Below are positions 36,543 through 49,361 of a DNA stretch of 64,000 bases, in pieces. The stretch's first letter is position 1; each line of letters opens with the position of its first letter. Origin of the DNA: Trichomonas vaginalis G3 (taxonomy: Eukaryota > Parabasalia > Trichomonadida > Trichomonadidae). A program made the translations under genes and the position numbers. The stretch spans positions 50,972 through 114,971 of the forward strand of contig NW_026529175.1 in assembly GCF_026262505.1 (NCBI RefSeq). Direction: 5' to 3'. The notes under the pieces are model-generated. The model was not told where the DNA came from. It saw only the letters and a list, made by a program, of their open reading frames with translations, and ran no database searches.

Positions 36543-37991
36543 GTAGACAACTTCTTTATGTCTAGAAAATTCTATCTTGCCTTTTATTTTTTTCTCGCTG
36601 TGAAACGTATTCGGTCATTTTTTTAAAAATTAATTTTTTGTTAGAGATAAGAGCTAAAACTCGGTAAACAACTTCTTTATGTCTAGAAAATTCTATCTTG
36701 CCTTTTATTTTTTTCTCGCTGTGAAACGTATTCGGTCATTTTTTTAAAAATTAATTTTTTGTTAGAGATAAGAGCTAAAACTCGGTAAACAACTTCTTTA
36801 TGTCTAGAAAATTCTATCTTGCCTTTTATTTTTTTCTCGCTGTGAAACGTATTCGGTCATTTTTTTAAAAATTAATTTTTTGTTAGAGATAAGAGCTAAA
36901 ACTCGGTAAACAACTTCTTTATGTCTAGAAAATTCTATCTTGCCTTTTATTTTTTTCTCGCTGTGAAACGTATTCGGTCATTTTTTTAAAAATTAATTTT
37001 TTGTTAGAGATAAGAGCTAAAACTCGGTAAACAACTTCTTTATGTCTAGAAAATTCTATCTTGCCTTTTATTTTTTTCTCGCTGTGAAACGTATTCGGTC
37101 ATTTTTTTAAAAATTAATTTTTTGTTAGAGATAAGAGCTAAAACTCGGTAAACAACTTCTTTATGTCTAGAAAATTCTATCTTGCCTTTTATTTTTTTCT
37201 CGCTGTGAAACGTATTCGGTCATTTTTTTAAAAATTAATTTTTTGTTAGAGATAAGAGCTAAAACTCGGTAAACAACTTCTTTATGTCTAGAAAATTCTA
37301 TCTTGCCTTTTATTTTTTTCTCGCTGTGAAACGTATTCGGTCATTTTTTTAAAAATTAATTTTTTGTTAGAGATAAGAGCTAAAACTCGGTAAACAACTT
37401 CTTTATGTCTAGAAAATTCTATCTTGCCTTTTATTTTTTTCTCGCTGTGAAACGTATTCGGTCATTTTTTTAAAAATTAATTTTTTGTTAGAGATAAGAG
37501 CTAAAACTCGGTAAACAACTTCTTTATGTCTAGAAAATTCTATCTTGCCTTTTATTTTTTTCTCGCTGTGAAACGTATTCGGTCATTTTTTTAAAAATTA
37601 ATTTTTTGTTAGAGATAAGAGCTAAAACTCGGTAAACAACTTCTTTATGTCTAGAAAATTCTATCTTGCCTTTTATTTTTTTCTCGCTGTGAAACGTATT
37701 CGGTCATTTTTTTAAAAATTAATTTTTTGTTAGAGATAAGAGCTAAAACTCGGTAAACAACTTCTTTATGTCTAGAAAATTCTATCTTGCCTTTTATTTT
37801 TTTCTCGCTGTGAAACGTATTCGGTCATTTTTTTAAAAATTAATTTTTTGTTAGAGATAAGAGCTAAAACTCGGTAAACAACTTCTTTATGTCTAGAAAA
37901 TTCTATCTTGCCTTTTATTTTTTTCTCGCTGTGAAACGTATTCGGTCATTTTTTTAAAAATTAATTTTTTGTTAGAGATAAGAGCTAAAAC
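36543..37991 (+). repeat. 121-bp tandem array, 12 copies (unit 3 right arm)
   Basis: Twelve near-identical copies of the 121-bp unit, ending in the diverged TTTGCAGACAACTCCCCCA copy. Confidence 0.95.
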
Positions 37992-38577
37992 TTTGCAGAC
38001 AACTCCCCCATGTCTAGCAAATTTAACATTCGTCTCCCATTTTTATATATTTGGTTTAGAATGTTCGAAAATGCGTAATATGGTCATTAATATTAATTAA
38101 AAAGAACCTTGAATTAATTCAATCTGATCTCACAAAATATTTTAAATTACAAACTTTGTAGTTTGAATAGATAATTAGTATTAAACTCAAATAACTAGTT
38201 TATTTTTGAATAAAAATTATTTGAATTCATTCAATTTTGTGAATTTCCCTTCAAAAATCAAGTTTAAATATCTTATTTGCCATATAATTATAAATACAAT
38301 GAAACATATTCGAAATTGAAAAGAATGACTTTTTCTGTTCTTTCAATCATTCAATTTGAATTTTGCAATATTGGATTTCTCATTAAATAGCTATTAAAAA
38401 CAACAAGCAATTTAACTTACATTCAAATTTATTTGTGTTATATTCAATCTTCTCAAAACTTATAATTTTCGGCTATAGCATGAGTATATGCTATATAATA
38501 TAATAAACCTATAATAGTATCATTCTTTCAATTATTTGAAGAGAAAACCGAAAAAATCTATTTTCGGTCTATAACAA

Positions 38578-41500
38578 GGTTTATCCTTCGCTTTTAAGAT
38601 CATTGAATTTGATTTTTACATAAAATAGTTATATATTAGAAAATAATATGAGTTTATGTGATATTATTTTTCAGAAGATTTTGTGTTCTTATTCAAAATT
38701 TTATTTTTTTTATTCAAAAGAATCCTTACAAAATATACATTTACTTTAATTAATATTTAAAAACGTGCTCTATCAAAAGTTCCAAAAATTCAATATTTTA
38801 GCTTTTCTGAGGTGTCACTTTTGATGAATTTCTGTTTACAACAGTTCATTCAGATTTTTTTCGTGAACCGAAATGACACGATGACGAAACCACTATACTT
38901 AGATTTGGTGACTACCTTATATAAAAACGATATGTGGTGTTTGGCCGGACGATAACCTCAAAAGATATGAATTGTGCACAGGTTCGATTGTTCCGTACCG
39001 AAATGCATCACTAGAAAAGTGACAAAAAGTGACACTTACTCTTATTTTGTGCGGCAATTTTTCTAAGTTATTTTGTTAAGCTAAATATGTTATATATCAA
39101 ATCAGCTTTATAAATATTATAGAAAAGTTTATTTTTATTTTTATTTTTAATTATTATTATTATTTTTTTAAATTAAAAGAAAACATTAGAATTATATGGA
39201 TATATTTAAATTAATTATAAAAATAAAATTGAATATATTGAAGTTTGAGTTTATAGGTATACAAATTTTAGAGGCATTTTGGCTGAGAACTATGGTCTGC
39301 GAGGTACATAGATAGAATCAGTACCTCGCAGACTATAGTTCTCTATATGGCGCCGAAAATTTTTGGTGAAATGTCGTCGCATTTCACCAAAAATTTTTCG
39401 GCGCCATAGGAAGAATTGGAGGGTGTGAGATACTATTACATGCTATAGTACTCACACCCTCCAATTCTTAGCCAAAACGGCTAAAAATTGCTCACAATTT
39501 CAACAATTGTGAGCAATTTTCAGCCATTTTGGCTGAGAACTATGGTCTGCGAGGTACATGGATAGAATCAGTACCTCGCAGACTATAGTTCTCTATATGG
39601 CGCCCAAAAAAAAATTTATGATTGTTTTTTATCAAATCTTATCCATATTATTCTATTAATGTTAATTATATTTTATCAATTATATTTTTTTAAATAATAA
39701 ACACAAAATCCACTAATTTAAAATTGGCGCCAAATGTCACTTTTGCTAGTGATGCATTTCGGTATGATATAGTGACAACTTTACGTGTCAGATTTTATGA
39801 AAATAAGGTATTTATCACAAATATATAATCAATATAATTATATTATAGAAGGCTATTTAATAAATCTATATTTATTATAAAATGATATTTAAAAAAATAT
39901 GTATAATTATTGAATTAATTTTTGATAAGGAGTCAAAAAATTTTTGACAAAATTGAAATATATTTAAGCTAAGAATTGGTGGTGTGAGATACTATTTCAT
40001 GCAATAGTACTCACACCCTTCAATTCTTCCTATGGCGTCGAGAAAATTTTGGTGAAATGCGACGACATTTCGCCAAAATTTCTCGACGCCATATAGAGAA
40101 CTATAGTCTGCGAGGTACTGATTCTATCTATGTACCTCGCAGGCTATAGTCCCCAGCCAAAATGGTTAAAAATTGTTGTGCATGAAAAATAGCATGACTT
40201 CACTTCTGATAAAAAGTGACAGTATTTGACAGTGTTTGACATCTATTTGTCATATTTGAAAAATGGAGAATAATGATGTAAGGTATACACTAATTAAAAT
40301 TATTTGAGATGAAAATTTGAAGTGAAAATAAAATTTTATTTTTTTTAAAAAAAATCATTAATATGTGATGTTTTAAATTTGTTATTATTAATTAATATCT
40401 GAAACTATTGAATTATAACAGTTTATATGTTCTCAATTTAAAAAAAATTGTGAAGAATTTATATTTTTGGAGAAGGGTGTTTAACATTTGTGAGTGAGAA
40501 TGCAAGTAGAAGTTTGGTGTTTTAAGGCTAAGTTAATATAGATTTGCTATTGCTATATATGTGAATATGTTGTGTTATAATACAAGATATAAAAATATAT
40601 TATTAAAATTTTCGACGCCATATAGAGAACTATAGTCTGCGAGGTACTGATTCTATTTATGTGCCTCGCAGACCGTAGTTCTCAGCCAAAATGGCTAAAA
40701 AATGGGTGCAATGTAAAAAATTGCACCCAATTTTTAGCCATTTTGGCTAGGAATTGGAGGGTGTGAGTACTATCGTTTGTAATAGTTTCTCACACCCTCT
40801 AATTCTTCGTATATACACATTATAAAATCATTCAAAACGATACACATATTTTCTAAAAAACAATCCGAAAATTTTATTATGATAATTTATTAAACTTTAA
40901 TCTAATTCTTAAACCAATTGAATATATCGAATAACACAATTAATTGAATACATCTTTTGAAATTGAAAAGAAAAATTAATAAAAATAAAAAACTGAACTT
41001 TATTAAATAAAGAAAAGGTATGAAAAGAAGTTTGAAAACAATAAAAAAATAATGTGATTGTTGATAAACGATTTTTATTTCGACAATTATTAGAAAGGAT
41101 TATGATAGAGTTTGTAAAATATGTTCGATCTGTGTATGTCAAATCGTGCCAAGTTAAGTATACTAGGGACACAAATTGAGACGAGAAAAGCAAATTGAGA
41201 GGAAAAAACCGTTCAAAATGTTGTAAACTTTTGAATTTTAGCCCAAAAATCGCGTTCTTATTTTTGACCTATTCAATTAATAATTTTAGTTTAAATAAAA
41301 AATAATTGTTTAGTCTAACGACGACATTCTTTTGGAATAGGAAACAAGATGATTTAAAGGTGCACCCGTATATACGTTTATTTGAGAGGAGGAGGATTAC
41401 CCTCTCAATTTTGAGGGATTCGTTAGTTTATTTTCTCGATGAATATGCAATAAAATTTGATTTTTACCTTATCAATATACTTCATATAATATACACATGT

Positions 41501-42286
41501 TCATGTAAAAACTTTTTTCCAAAATCCTCAGGAATTAAGGGATTTTTGAATTTTAATAGGGTTGCTAGATTCCCGACGATAGGTGTCTTGGAAGATTTGC
41601 CTGGTGTCATCATAGTGTCTTTAAATCAATAATTTTATTTTCGAGTTAGTTTTATCGATTTTTCAATAAAAAACATTTCTAAAACAAGAAAATAAAACGA
41701 TAAAATATTTATATTTTATATAAGGATCTTATATATTTAAAATAAATATCATTTTATTTTTTTCATTGGTGTCTGTCAAACCATAATACACTATTCAAAA
41801 ATTCAATGTGTCTTGCGGCTTCAAAAGACACCTTCAAATTGAATGATAGCACAGACACTATTGAGTTTTACCCATTTTATTTAGTTTTTACCCTTTTTAT
41901 TTTTAAGAATTAATGAATAAAACAGCCGTTTTGCTATAACCTCAATCACTTTTATTTATTATTTTAAATATTATTTAATTTTATTATTTGAATAGGCAAA
42001 CTTATATTTGAGAAGCTCAATTTGAGACCACTTAATACATTGAAATATCATAAATATTGAAATATTAAAAAGTGTATTTCAAAATATTGAAATTATAAAA
42101 ATTTATAATACTGAAATTGAGACAAATTAATAAATTCAATGTGTTTTTTTGAAATAACTCTCAAATATTATTTTTTTGTTTATTTAATGATGAATAAATA
42201 TGATTGCTTTAGTCAATCATAAAAACTAATTCAAGTTTAAAATAATGAAAGGATAATTTAATCGTTTTTTAAAATACAATTATTTT
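38578..42286. repeat. 3.7-kb spacer, copy 4 (region A)
   Basis: Near-identical to 713-4423. Inverted-repeat segment at 38996-39764; palindrome clusters at 39285-39593, 39971-40154 and 40625-40807. Its last bases (AATACAATTATTTTT, 42273-42287) recur at 48376-48390 on the far side of unit 4. No gene is supported. Confidence 0.85.
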
Positions 42287-42869
42287 TTGTTATAGACCGA
42301 AAATAGATTTTTTCGGTTTTCTCTTCAAATAATTGAAAGAATGATACTATTATAGGTTTATTATATTATATAGCATATACTCATGCTATAGCCGAAAATT
42401 ATAAGTTTTGAGAAGATTGAATATAACACAAATAAATTTGAATGTAAGTTAAATTGCTTGTTGTTTTTAATAGCTATTTAATGAGAAATCCAATATTGCA
42501 AAATTCAAATTGAATGATTGAAAGAACAGAAAAAGTCATTCTTTTCAATTTCGAATATGTTTCATTGTATTTATAATTATATGGCAAATAAGATATTTAA
42601 ACTTGATTTTTGAAGGGAAATTCACAAAATTGAATGAATTCAAATAATTTTTATTCAAAAATAAACTAGTTATTTGAGTTTAATACTAATTATCTATTCA
42701 AACTACAAAGTTTGTAATTTAAAATATTTTGTGAGATCAGATTGAATTAATTCAAGGTTCTTTTTAATTAATATTAATGACCATATTACGCATTTTCGAA
42801 CATTCTAAACCAAATATATAAAAATGGGAGACGAATGTTAAATTTGCTAGACATGGGGGAGTTGTCTGC

Positions 42870-43475
42870 AAAGTTTTAGCTCTTATCTCTAACAAAAAAT
42901 TAATTTTTAAAAAAATGACCGAATACGTTTCACAGCGAGAAAAAAATAAAAGGCAAGATAGAATTTTCTAGACATAAAGAAGTTGTTTACCGAGTTTTAG
43001 CTCTTATCTCTAACAAAAAATTAATTTTTAAAAAAATGACCGAATACGTTTCACAGCGAGAAAAAAATAAAAGGCAAGATAGAATTTTCTAGACATAAAG
43101 AAGTTGTTTACCGAGTTTTAGCTCTTATCTCTAACAAAAAATTAATTTTTAAAAAAATGACCGAATACGTTTCACAGCGAGAAAAAAATAAAAGGCAAGA
43201 TAGAATTTTCTAGACATAAAGAAGTTGTTTACCGAGTTTTAGCTCTTATCTCTAACAAAAAATTAATTTTTAAAAAAATGACCGAATACGTTTCACAGCG
43301 AGAAAAAAATAAAAGGCAAGATAGAATTTTCTAGACATAAAGAAGTTGTTTACCGAGTTTTAGCTCTTATCTCTAACAAAAAATTAATTTTTAAAAAAAT
43401 GACCGAATACGTTTCACAGCGAGAAAAAAATAAAAGGCAAGATAGAATTTTCTAGACATAAAGAAGTTGTCTACC
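42870..43475 (-). repeat. 121-bp tandem array, 5 copies (unit 4 left arm)
   Basis: Five inverted copies, almost identical to the left arms of units 1 and 3. Confidence 0.95.
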
Positions 43476-43888
43476 AAGTGTCAGCTGTTACTTCTTCTCA
43501 ATACTGATATAAAATAAAAATCTTTATTATTTATTTAACCTTTATTGTTTCATTAAACTTCATTTATTTTATATTATAGTTTTATTCTTTTAGCTACTTG
43601 TAAACTAATCTAATTTTATATCATCATTTTACCGGATTATTCTTCAGTACATCGATTGTGTATCTAAAATAATATCATTATCCTTATTCTGTTTTTTCCA
43701 AAATTCTTTTAAATATCTTTTTTGGTTAGATTACTTTATACTTTTTACTTTTATTTTTTAATTTCAAAAAAAAAATTTGGTGATTGTTCTATTCTGTTAC
43801 AATGTGCATTATCATATTCTAATGAATTATTCATTACATACATTTAAAAAAACTTGTTAAAAATGAAATTAAAAAATTATGTTTATTA

Positions 43889-44755
43889 TTACGCTGTGAA
43901 TGTGTCAACAGCGGTCATGCCTGTATCTGTATCCCATATTTGCCACAACCTTTCTGTATCTGCATTTGTGTATTTCGGTTTCAGCTGATACATTTGATTT
44001 GGCGTGTAATTTGTTCCAGTTAATGGATTAATTGGGAGATCTTCATGCGGTGTGTTATTATTGTACTCCCAAATAAAGGCAGGAATAGCCTGAATGCTTT
44101 GGCAGCGCTCCAATGTCGGCCAGAATCTCTCAATCTTCCCATTTTGGTAGGGAGAATGAGAGTCTGTATGCCGCCATTGGACGCCCCAAAGATCAAGTAG
44201 ATCTTGAAAGGCGCCCCTATTTTCTGAACCGTTGTCGGTCCAGAAACAATAAGGGGCGCCAAATTCAATGAAGGCGGAAGCCGCAACGTTCGCTGTCGTC
44301 GCTGCCAGCATATCTGGTATTTGTATACACGCTAGGACTTTGCGGCTAAAATCGTCGATTATGCCATAAATATACTGGCCACGAACACCCCTAAAATAAT
44401 GAACATCTGCGTGCCAGATAAGATTGGGTGAAAGCGCCCAATATCTTACTGCTGTTTCTGGCCCGGCATGCTCTAATCGCGTCTTGGTGAAATGATTTTC
44501 TTTGAAGTATCTGCGTACTTCTCTATAAGATAAATCAATTTGTTGTATCATAAGACGAAATGGTGGAAGTGAACTCAAAATAAGAGTAATTAGGTTATTT
44601 TGCCGACCAAATATATTTACAAGGCAAAATATCATATTACATGTCAACCTATTATCAGTATGTTTTGATAAAAAAAATTTATCAAATATCATATTAAAAT
44701 TAACATCTATATCTATATCAATATCTACACTATAAATTTTTTTATTCAATATCAT
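43889..44755 (-). CDS. DD35E integrase-like transposase, unit 4 left arm
   Basis: Identical protein to the unit 1 left-arm copy, including Ala155 and the silent variant (GTATAC rather than GGATAC on the plus strand) that separates units 1 and 4 from units 2 and 3. Catalytic Asp120, Asp177 and Glu212 are present. Alternative start at Met72. Confidence 0.8.
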   Translation of the reverse strand: MILNKKIYSVDIDIDIDVNFNMIFDKFFLSKHTDNRLTCNMIFCLVNIFGRQNNLITLILSSLPPFRLMIQQIDLSYREVRRYFKENHFTKTRLEHAGPETAVRYWALSPNLIWHADVHYFRGVRGQYIYGIIDDFSRKVLACIQIPDMLAATTANVAASAFIEFGAPYCFWTDNGSENRGAFQDLLDLWGVQWRHTDSHSPYQNGKIERFWPTLERCQSIQAIPAFIWEYNNNTPHEDLPINPLTGTNYTPNQMYQLKPKYTNADTERLWQIWDTDTGMTAVDTFTA

Positions 44756-45160
44756 AGATTTCAAAAATTTATTTCAATTTTAAATTAATTTATGGTTTTC
44801 ATCAAAATTGTTTTTTATTAAAAAGCATGTTTCACAATTTTTACGGTTTCTTTCAAAAGTTATAAAAAGAGAGTCAATAAGAAATTTCAACGCTTCAAGA
44901 AGGAATCAAAGAAATTGACGAAGTTCCAGAATTTTATTCAACAATTCTTAATCAATTAACAAAAACTATACCGAAACTTATCTTACCATCCAAATCAAAT
45001 CACATTACATACGGAATAAACATTTAATCTTTTACCATTAAAATTATATTTATACGTTATTTAATTTTTTTACGTCTAAGTTGAATAGGATAATAGCCGA
45101 AGATATAAAGTAACTATAGTTTACAAGCTAAGGAACAAATCAGCATTGAAACTAAAAAAT

Positions 45161-45512
45161 AACGTATTTGAATAATTTCGTAAAAAATTAGAATTACTCG
45201 ATATTAAGCATATTGCTTTTCTATCATATATGCTTATATTCTACAATAGTGTTACCAAACATCGGGCAACATCATACGTATAATACAACTTTTTCGTACT
45301 TCTTTATCGAATTTAAATAGAACTAAGTTTTTATTTTAAATAAAAGAGAAATAATTCTAATTTATAATCTCATTATTAATTTATTCTCATTTTAATATTT
45401 CATCGATTTTTTATTATCGATATTCAATACAAATGAATTCATATTATAATAGTATCTAGTATAACTAGGTATTCTATCACAGTATTTCTTCAATTTATTA
45501 TAATATTTCAGC
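45161..45512. other. 352-bp centre of foldback unit 4 (region B)
   Basis: Same length and sequence as in the other units. No insertion; the empty MULE site TGATTTGTTCCTTAG follows at about 45531. Confidence 0.7.
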
Positions 45513-46036
45513 ATTTTTTAGTTTCAATGCTGATTTGTTCCTTAGCTTGTAAACTATAGTTACTTTATATCTTCGGCTATTATCCTATTCAACTTAGACG
45601 TAAAAAAATTAAATAACGTATAAATATAATTTTAATGGTAAAAGATTAAATGTTTATTCCGTATGTAATGTGATTTGATTTGGATGGTAAGATAAGTTTC
45701 GGTATAGTTTTTGTTAATTGATTAAGAATTGTTGAATAAAATTCTGGAACTTCGTCAATTTCTTTGATTCCTTCTTGAAGCGTTGAAATTTCTTATTGAC
45801 TCTCTTTTTATAACTTTTGAAAGAAACCGTAAAAATTGTGAAACATGCTTTTTAATAAAAAACAATTTTGATGAAAACCATAAATTAATTTAAAATTGAA
45901 ATAAATTTTTGAAATCTATGATATTGAATAAAAAAATTTATAGTGTAGATATTGATATAGATATAGATGTTAATTTTAATATGATATTTGATAAATTTTT
46001 TTATCAAAACATACTGATAATAGGTTGACATGTAAT

Positions 46037-46784
46037 ATGATATTTTGCCTTGTAAATATATTTGGTCGGCAAAATAACCTAATTACTCTTATTTTGAGTT
46101 CACTTCCACCATTTCGTCTTATGATACAACAAATTGATTTATCTTATAGAGAAGTACGCAGATACTTCAAAGAAAATCATTTCACCAAGACGCGATTAGA
46201 GCATGCCGGGCCAGAAACAGCAGTAAGATATTGGGCGCTTTCACCCAATCTTATCTGGCACGCAGATGTTCATTATTTTAGGGGTGTTCGTGGCCAGTAT
46301 ATTTATGGCATAATCGACGATTTTAGCCGCAAAGTCCTAGCGTGTATACAAATACCAGATATGCTGGCAGCGACGACAGCGAACGTTGCGGCTTCCGCCT
46401 TCATTGAATTTGGCGCCCCTTATTGTTTCTGGACCGACAACGGTTCAGAAAATAGGGGCGCCTTTCAAAGATCTACTTGATCTTTTGGGCGTCCAATGGC
46501 GGCATACAGACTCTCATTCTCCCTACCAAAATGGGAAGATTGAGAGATTCTGGCCGACATTGGAGCGCTGCCAAAGCATTCAGGCTATTCCTGCCTTTAT
46601 TTGGGAGTACAATAATAACACACCCGCATGAAGATCTCCCAATTAATCCATTAACTGGAACAAATTACACGCCAAATCAATGTATCAGCTGAAACCGAAA
46701 TACACAAATGCAGATACAGAAAGGTTGTGGCAAATATGGGATACAGATACAGGCATGACCGCTGTTGACACATTCACAGCGTAA
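46037..46784 (+). pseudogene. DD35E integrase-like transposase, unit 4 right arm, broken
   Basis: Homologous to the other right-arm genes, but the frame changes several times after the second catalytic Asp. The changes are one- or two-base length differences in short runs, like those in the repeats just downstream. This copy is either the most decayed or the least well sequenced. Confidence 0.75.
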
Positions 46785-47194
46785 TAATAAACATAATTTT
46801 TTTAATTTCATTTTTAAACAAGTTTTTTAAAATGTATAATGATAATTTTATTAGAATATGATAATGCACATTGTAACAGAATAGAACAATCACCAAAATT
46901 TTTTTTTGAAATTAAAAAAATAAAAGTAAAAAGTATAAAGTAATCTAACCAAAAAAGATATTTAAAAGAATTTTGGAAAAAACAGAATAAGGATAATGAT
47001 ATTATTTTAGATACACAATCGATGTACTGAAGAATAATCCGGTAAAGATGATATAAAATTAGATTAGTTTACAAGTAGCTAAAGAATAAAACTATAATAT
47101 AAAATAAATGAAGTTTAATGAAACATAAAGGTTAAATAAATAATAAAGATTTTTATTTTATATCAGTAGAGAAGAAGTAACAGCTGACACTTGG

Positions 47195-47792
47195 TAGACA
47201 ACTTCTTTATGTCTAGAAAATTCTATCTTGCCTTTTATTTTTTTCTCGCTGTGAAACGTATTCGGTCATTTTTTTTTAATTTTTTTTGTTAGAGATAAGA
47301 GCTAAAACTCGGTAAACAACTTTCTTTATGTCTAGAAAATTCTATCTTGCCTTTTATTTTTTCTCGCTGTGAAACGTATTCGGTCATTTTTTTAAAAATT
47401 AATTTTTTGTTAGAGATAAGAGCTAAAACTCGGTTAAACAACTTCTTAATGTCTAGAAAATTCTATCTTGCCTTTTATTTTTTTCTCGCTGTGAAACGTA
47501 TTCGGTCATTTTTTTTAAAATTAATTTTTTGTTAGAGATAAGAGCTAAAACTCGGTAAACAACTTCTTTATGTCTAGAAAATTCTATCTTGCCTTTTATT
47601 TTTTCTCGCTGTGAAACGTATTCGGTCATTTTTTTAAAAATTAATTTTTTGTTAGAGATAAGAGCTAAAACTCGGTAAACAACTTCTTTATGTCTAGAAA
47701 TTCTTCTTGCCTTTTATTTTTTTCTCGCTGTGAAACGTATTCGGTCATTTTTTTAAAAATTAATTTTTTGTTAGAGATAAGAGCTAAAACTT
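47195..47792 (+). repeat. 121-bp tandem array, 5 imperfect copies (unit 4 right arm)
   Basis: About five copies with many small length differences (598 bp in place of 605). It is the only short right-arm array. Confidence 0.9.
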
Positions 47793-48375
47793 TGCAGACA
47801 ACTCCCCCATGTCTAGCAAATTTAACATTCGTCTCCCATTTTTATATATTTGGTTAGAATGTTCGAAAAATGCGTAATATGGTCATTATATATTAATTAA
47901 AGAACCTTGAATTAATTCAATCTGATCTCACAAAATATTTTAAATTACAAACTTTGTAGTTTGAATAGATAATTAGTATTAAACTCAAATAACTAGTTTA
48001 TTTTTGAATAAAAATTATTTGAATTCATTCAATTTTGTGAATTTCCCTTCAAAAATCAAGTTTAAAATATCTTATTTGCCATCTAATTATAAATACAATG
48101 AAACATATTCGAAATTGAAAAAGAATGACTTTTTCTGTTCTTTCAATCATTCAATTTGAATTTTGCAATATTGGATTTCTCATTAAATAGCTATTAAAAA
48201 CAACAAGCAATTTAACTTACATTCAAATTTATTTGTGTTATATTCAATCTTCTCAAAACTTATAATTTTCGGCTATAGCATGAGTATATGCTATATAATA
48301 TAATAAACCTATAATAGTATCATTCTTTCAATTATTTGAAGAGAAAACCGAAAAAATCTATTTTCGGTCTATACC

Positions 48376-48708
48376 AATACAATTATTTTTGATGATTTGC
48401 AAGAATCTTTGAAAAGAATATAATATAGGTTCTATTTTTGTAAAATTTATCCAAATCATGTATTACGAAAGAACCAAAAAGTGTGTTTTTGTGTTTGTTG
48501 GTTGCGTGTTGGATGCGGGATCCTGTTATTTCCGAAATCGACAAAAAATTTGGAAATAGTAGTATATGAGTGCGGGTTGTGTGACTTTTTTTGTAACATC
48601 TATATATAGACGATGCATTAAAATATAATTTATAAACACATTAAAAAAATTAACATTAATTTTAAAATAATTTATTTTTTTATCTTTTATAAAAGAAGCT
48701 ATATATAG
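48376..48708. other. Non-coding left flank of the Polinton-like element
   Basis: 333 bp with no gene. It opens with the 15-bp sequence also found left of foldback unit 4. It contains a G/T-rich patch (about 48480-48600) and two copies of CTATATATAGA (48600s and just before 48709), the second immediately ahead of the first ORF. Confidence 0.5.
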
Positions 48709-49343
48709 ATGATGTCAGATATTCCGCGATTAATTAAACATTGTTTAAATCCTGAATGGGTTAAACTTCAATTTAAAAATGAAGATTGTGAATTATTAAA
48801 TGAATATGAAAGCCAAAATAAGCTAATGAGGTATAAATATAATGATAAAGAATATTTAATTTCATGGAATCAATGGAGTCATAATCAAAGACCTCATAAA
48901 CGAGAAGAAGAAATTGAAAATAATGAAATGGAAATCATTGATGACATTAAAGAGGATGGAATTCCTAAATTTTGTAGAAAAACCTTTAGAACTAAGTTAG
49001 GAGCATATAAACGTAGAGTATTAAATCCTGAATACATAAAACATTTATTTAAAAAGGAAGACTGTGAATTATTAAACGCTAATGAATATGAAAATGCAAT
49101 AAATCAAAATTGAAATATAAATATATTGGAAGTGATGAAAGGTGTAAAGATAAAGATAAAGTTTATACAGTTTCATATAATAACTGGCACACGTTAGGGA
49201 TAAGAAAACATTTAGGAGATTATGGTAAAAGTTCTGAATTCTTTAAATCTAGTATATACGAGAGAGTAAAAGAAATAGAAATAATTATTTTCATGAATAA
49301 AAAAATAAACTTTAAAAATTCATGTCTTACATTTTTTGAATAA
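48709..49343 (+). pseudogene. Small-ORF region with a repeated ~45-residue module (Polinton part)
   Basis: The opening stretch (ATGATG at 48709) codes for a basic protein in which LNPEWVKLQF-NEDCELLN recurs as LNPEYIKHLF-KEDCELLN. The module recalls short 'GYELLSEY...W..W' repeats of phage and giant-virus proteins, but this is a loose resemblance and no function is claimed. The region is broken. Confidence 0.45.
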
Positions 49344-49361
49344 TTTATTTTTTTAATTCGT
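49339..49361 (+). promoter_or_regulatory. Promoter-like motif before the 49,362 gene
   Basis: T-rich tract then AATTCGTATGAAAATG. Compared with TTTCGTAAGAAATG at 55,733, the motif may serve the second ATG (49368). Confidence 0.45.

Larger units (their letters stand above)
29284..38577. mobile_element. Foldback unit 3, carrying a MULE
   Basis: Left arm 29284-32155, centre 32156-32507, right arm 32508-38577. A MULE (32536-34879) sits at exactly the same base as in unit 2, so the two units descend from one MULE-bearing unit. Both transposase genes are broken here. Confidence 0.75.
42287..48375. mobile_element. Foldback unit 4, last of the array
   Basis: Left arm 42287-45160, centre 45161-45512, right arm 45513-48375. 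No MULE is present. A 15-bp direct repeat flanks it (42273-42287 and 48376-48390), which may be a target duplication. The right end reads CGGTCTATACC in place of CGGTCTATAACAA. The right arm is visibly more decayed than any other. Confidence 0.75.

Noticed and set aside
1-48375. Whole array as the terminal inverted repeat of the Polinton
   Set aside because: The units alternate orientation and carry their own, different integrase-like gene; the junction at 48,376 looks like an insertion boundary. Without the Polinton's far end this cannot be fully excluded.
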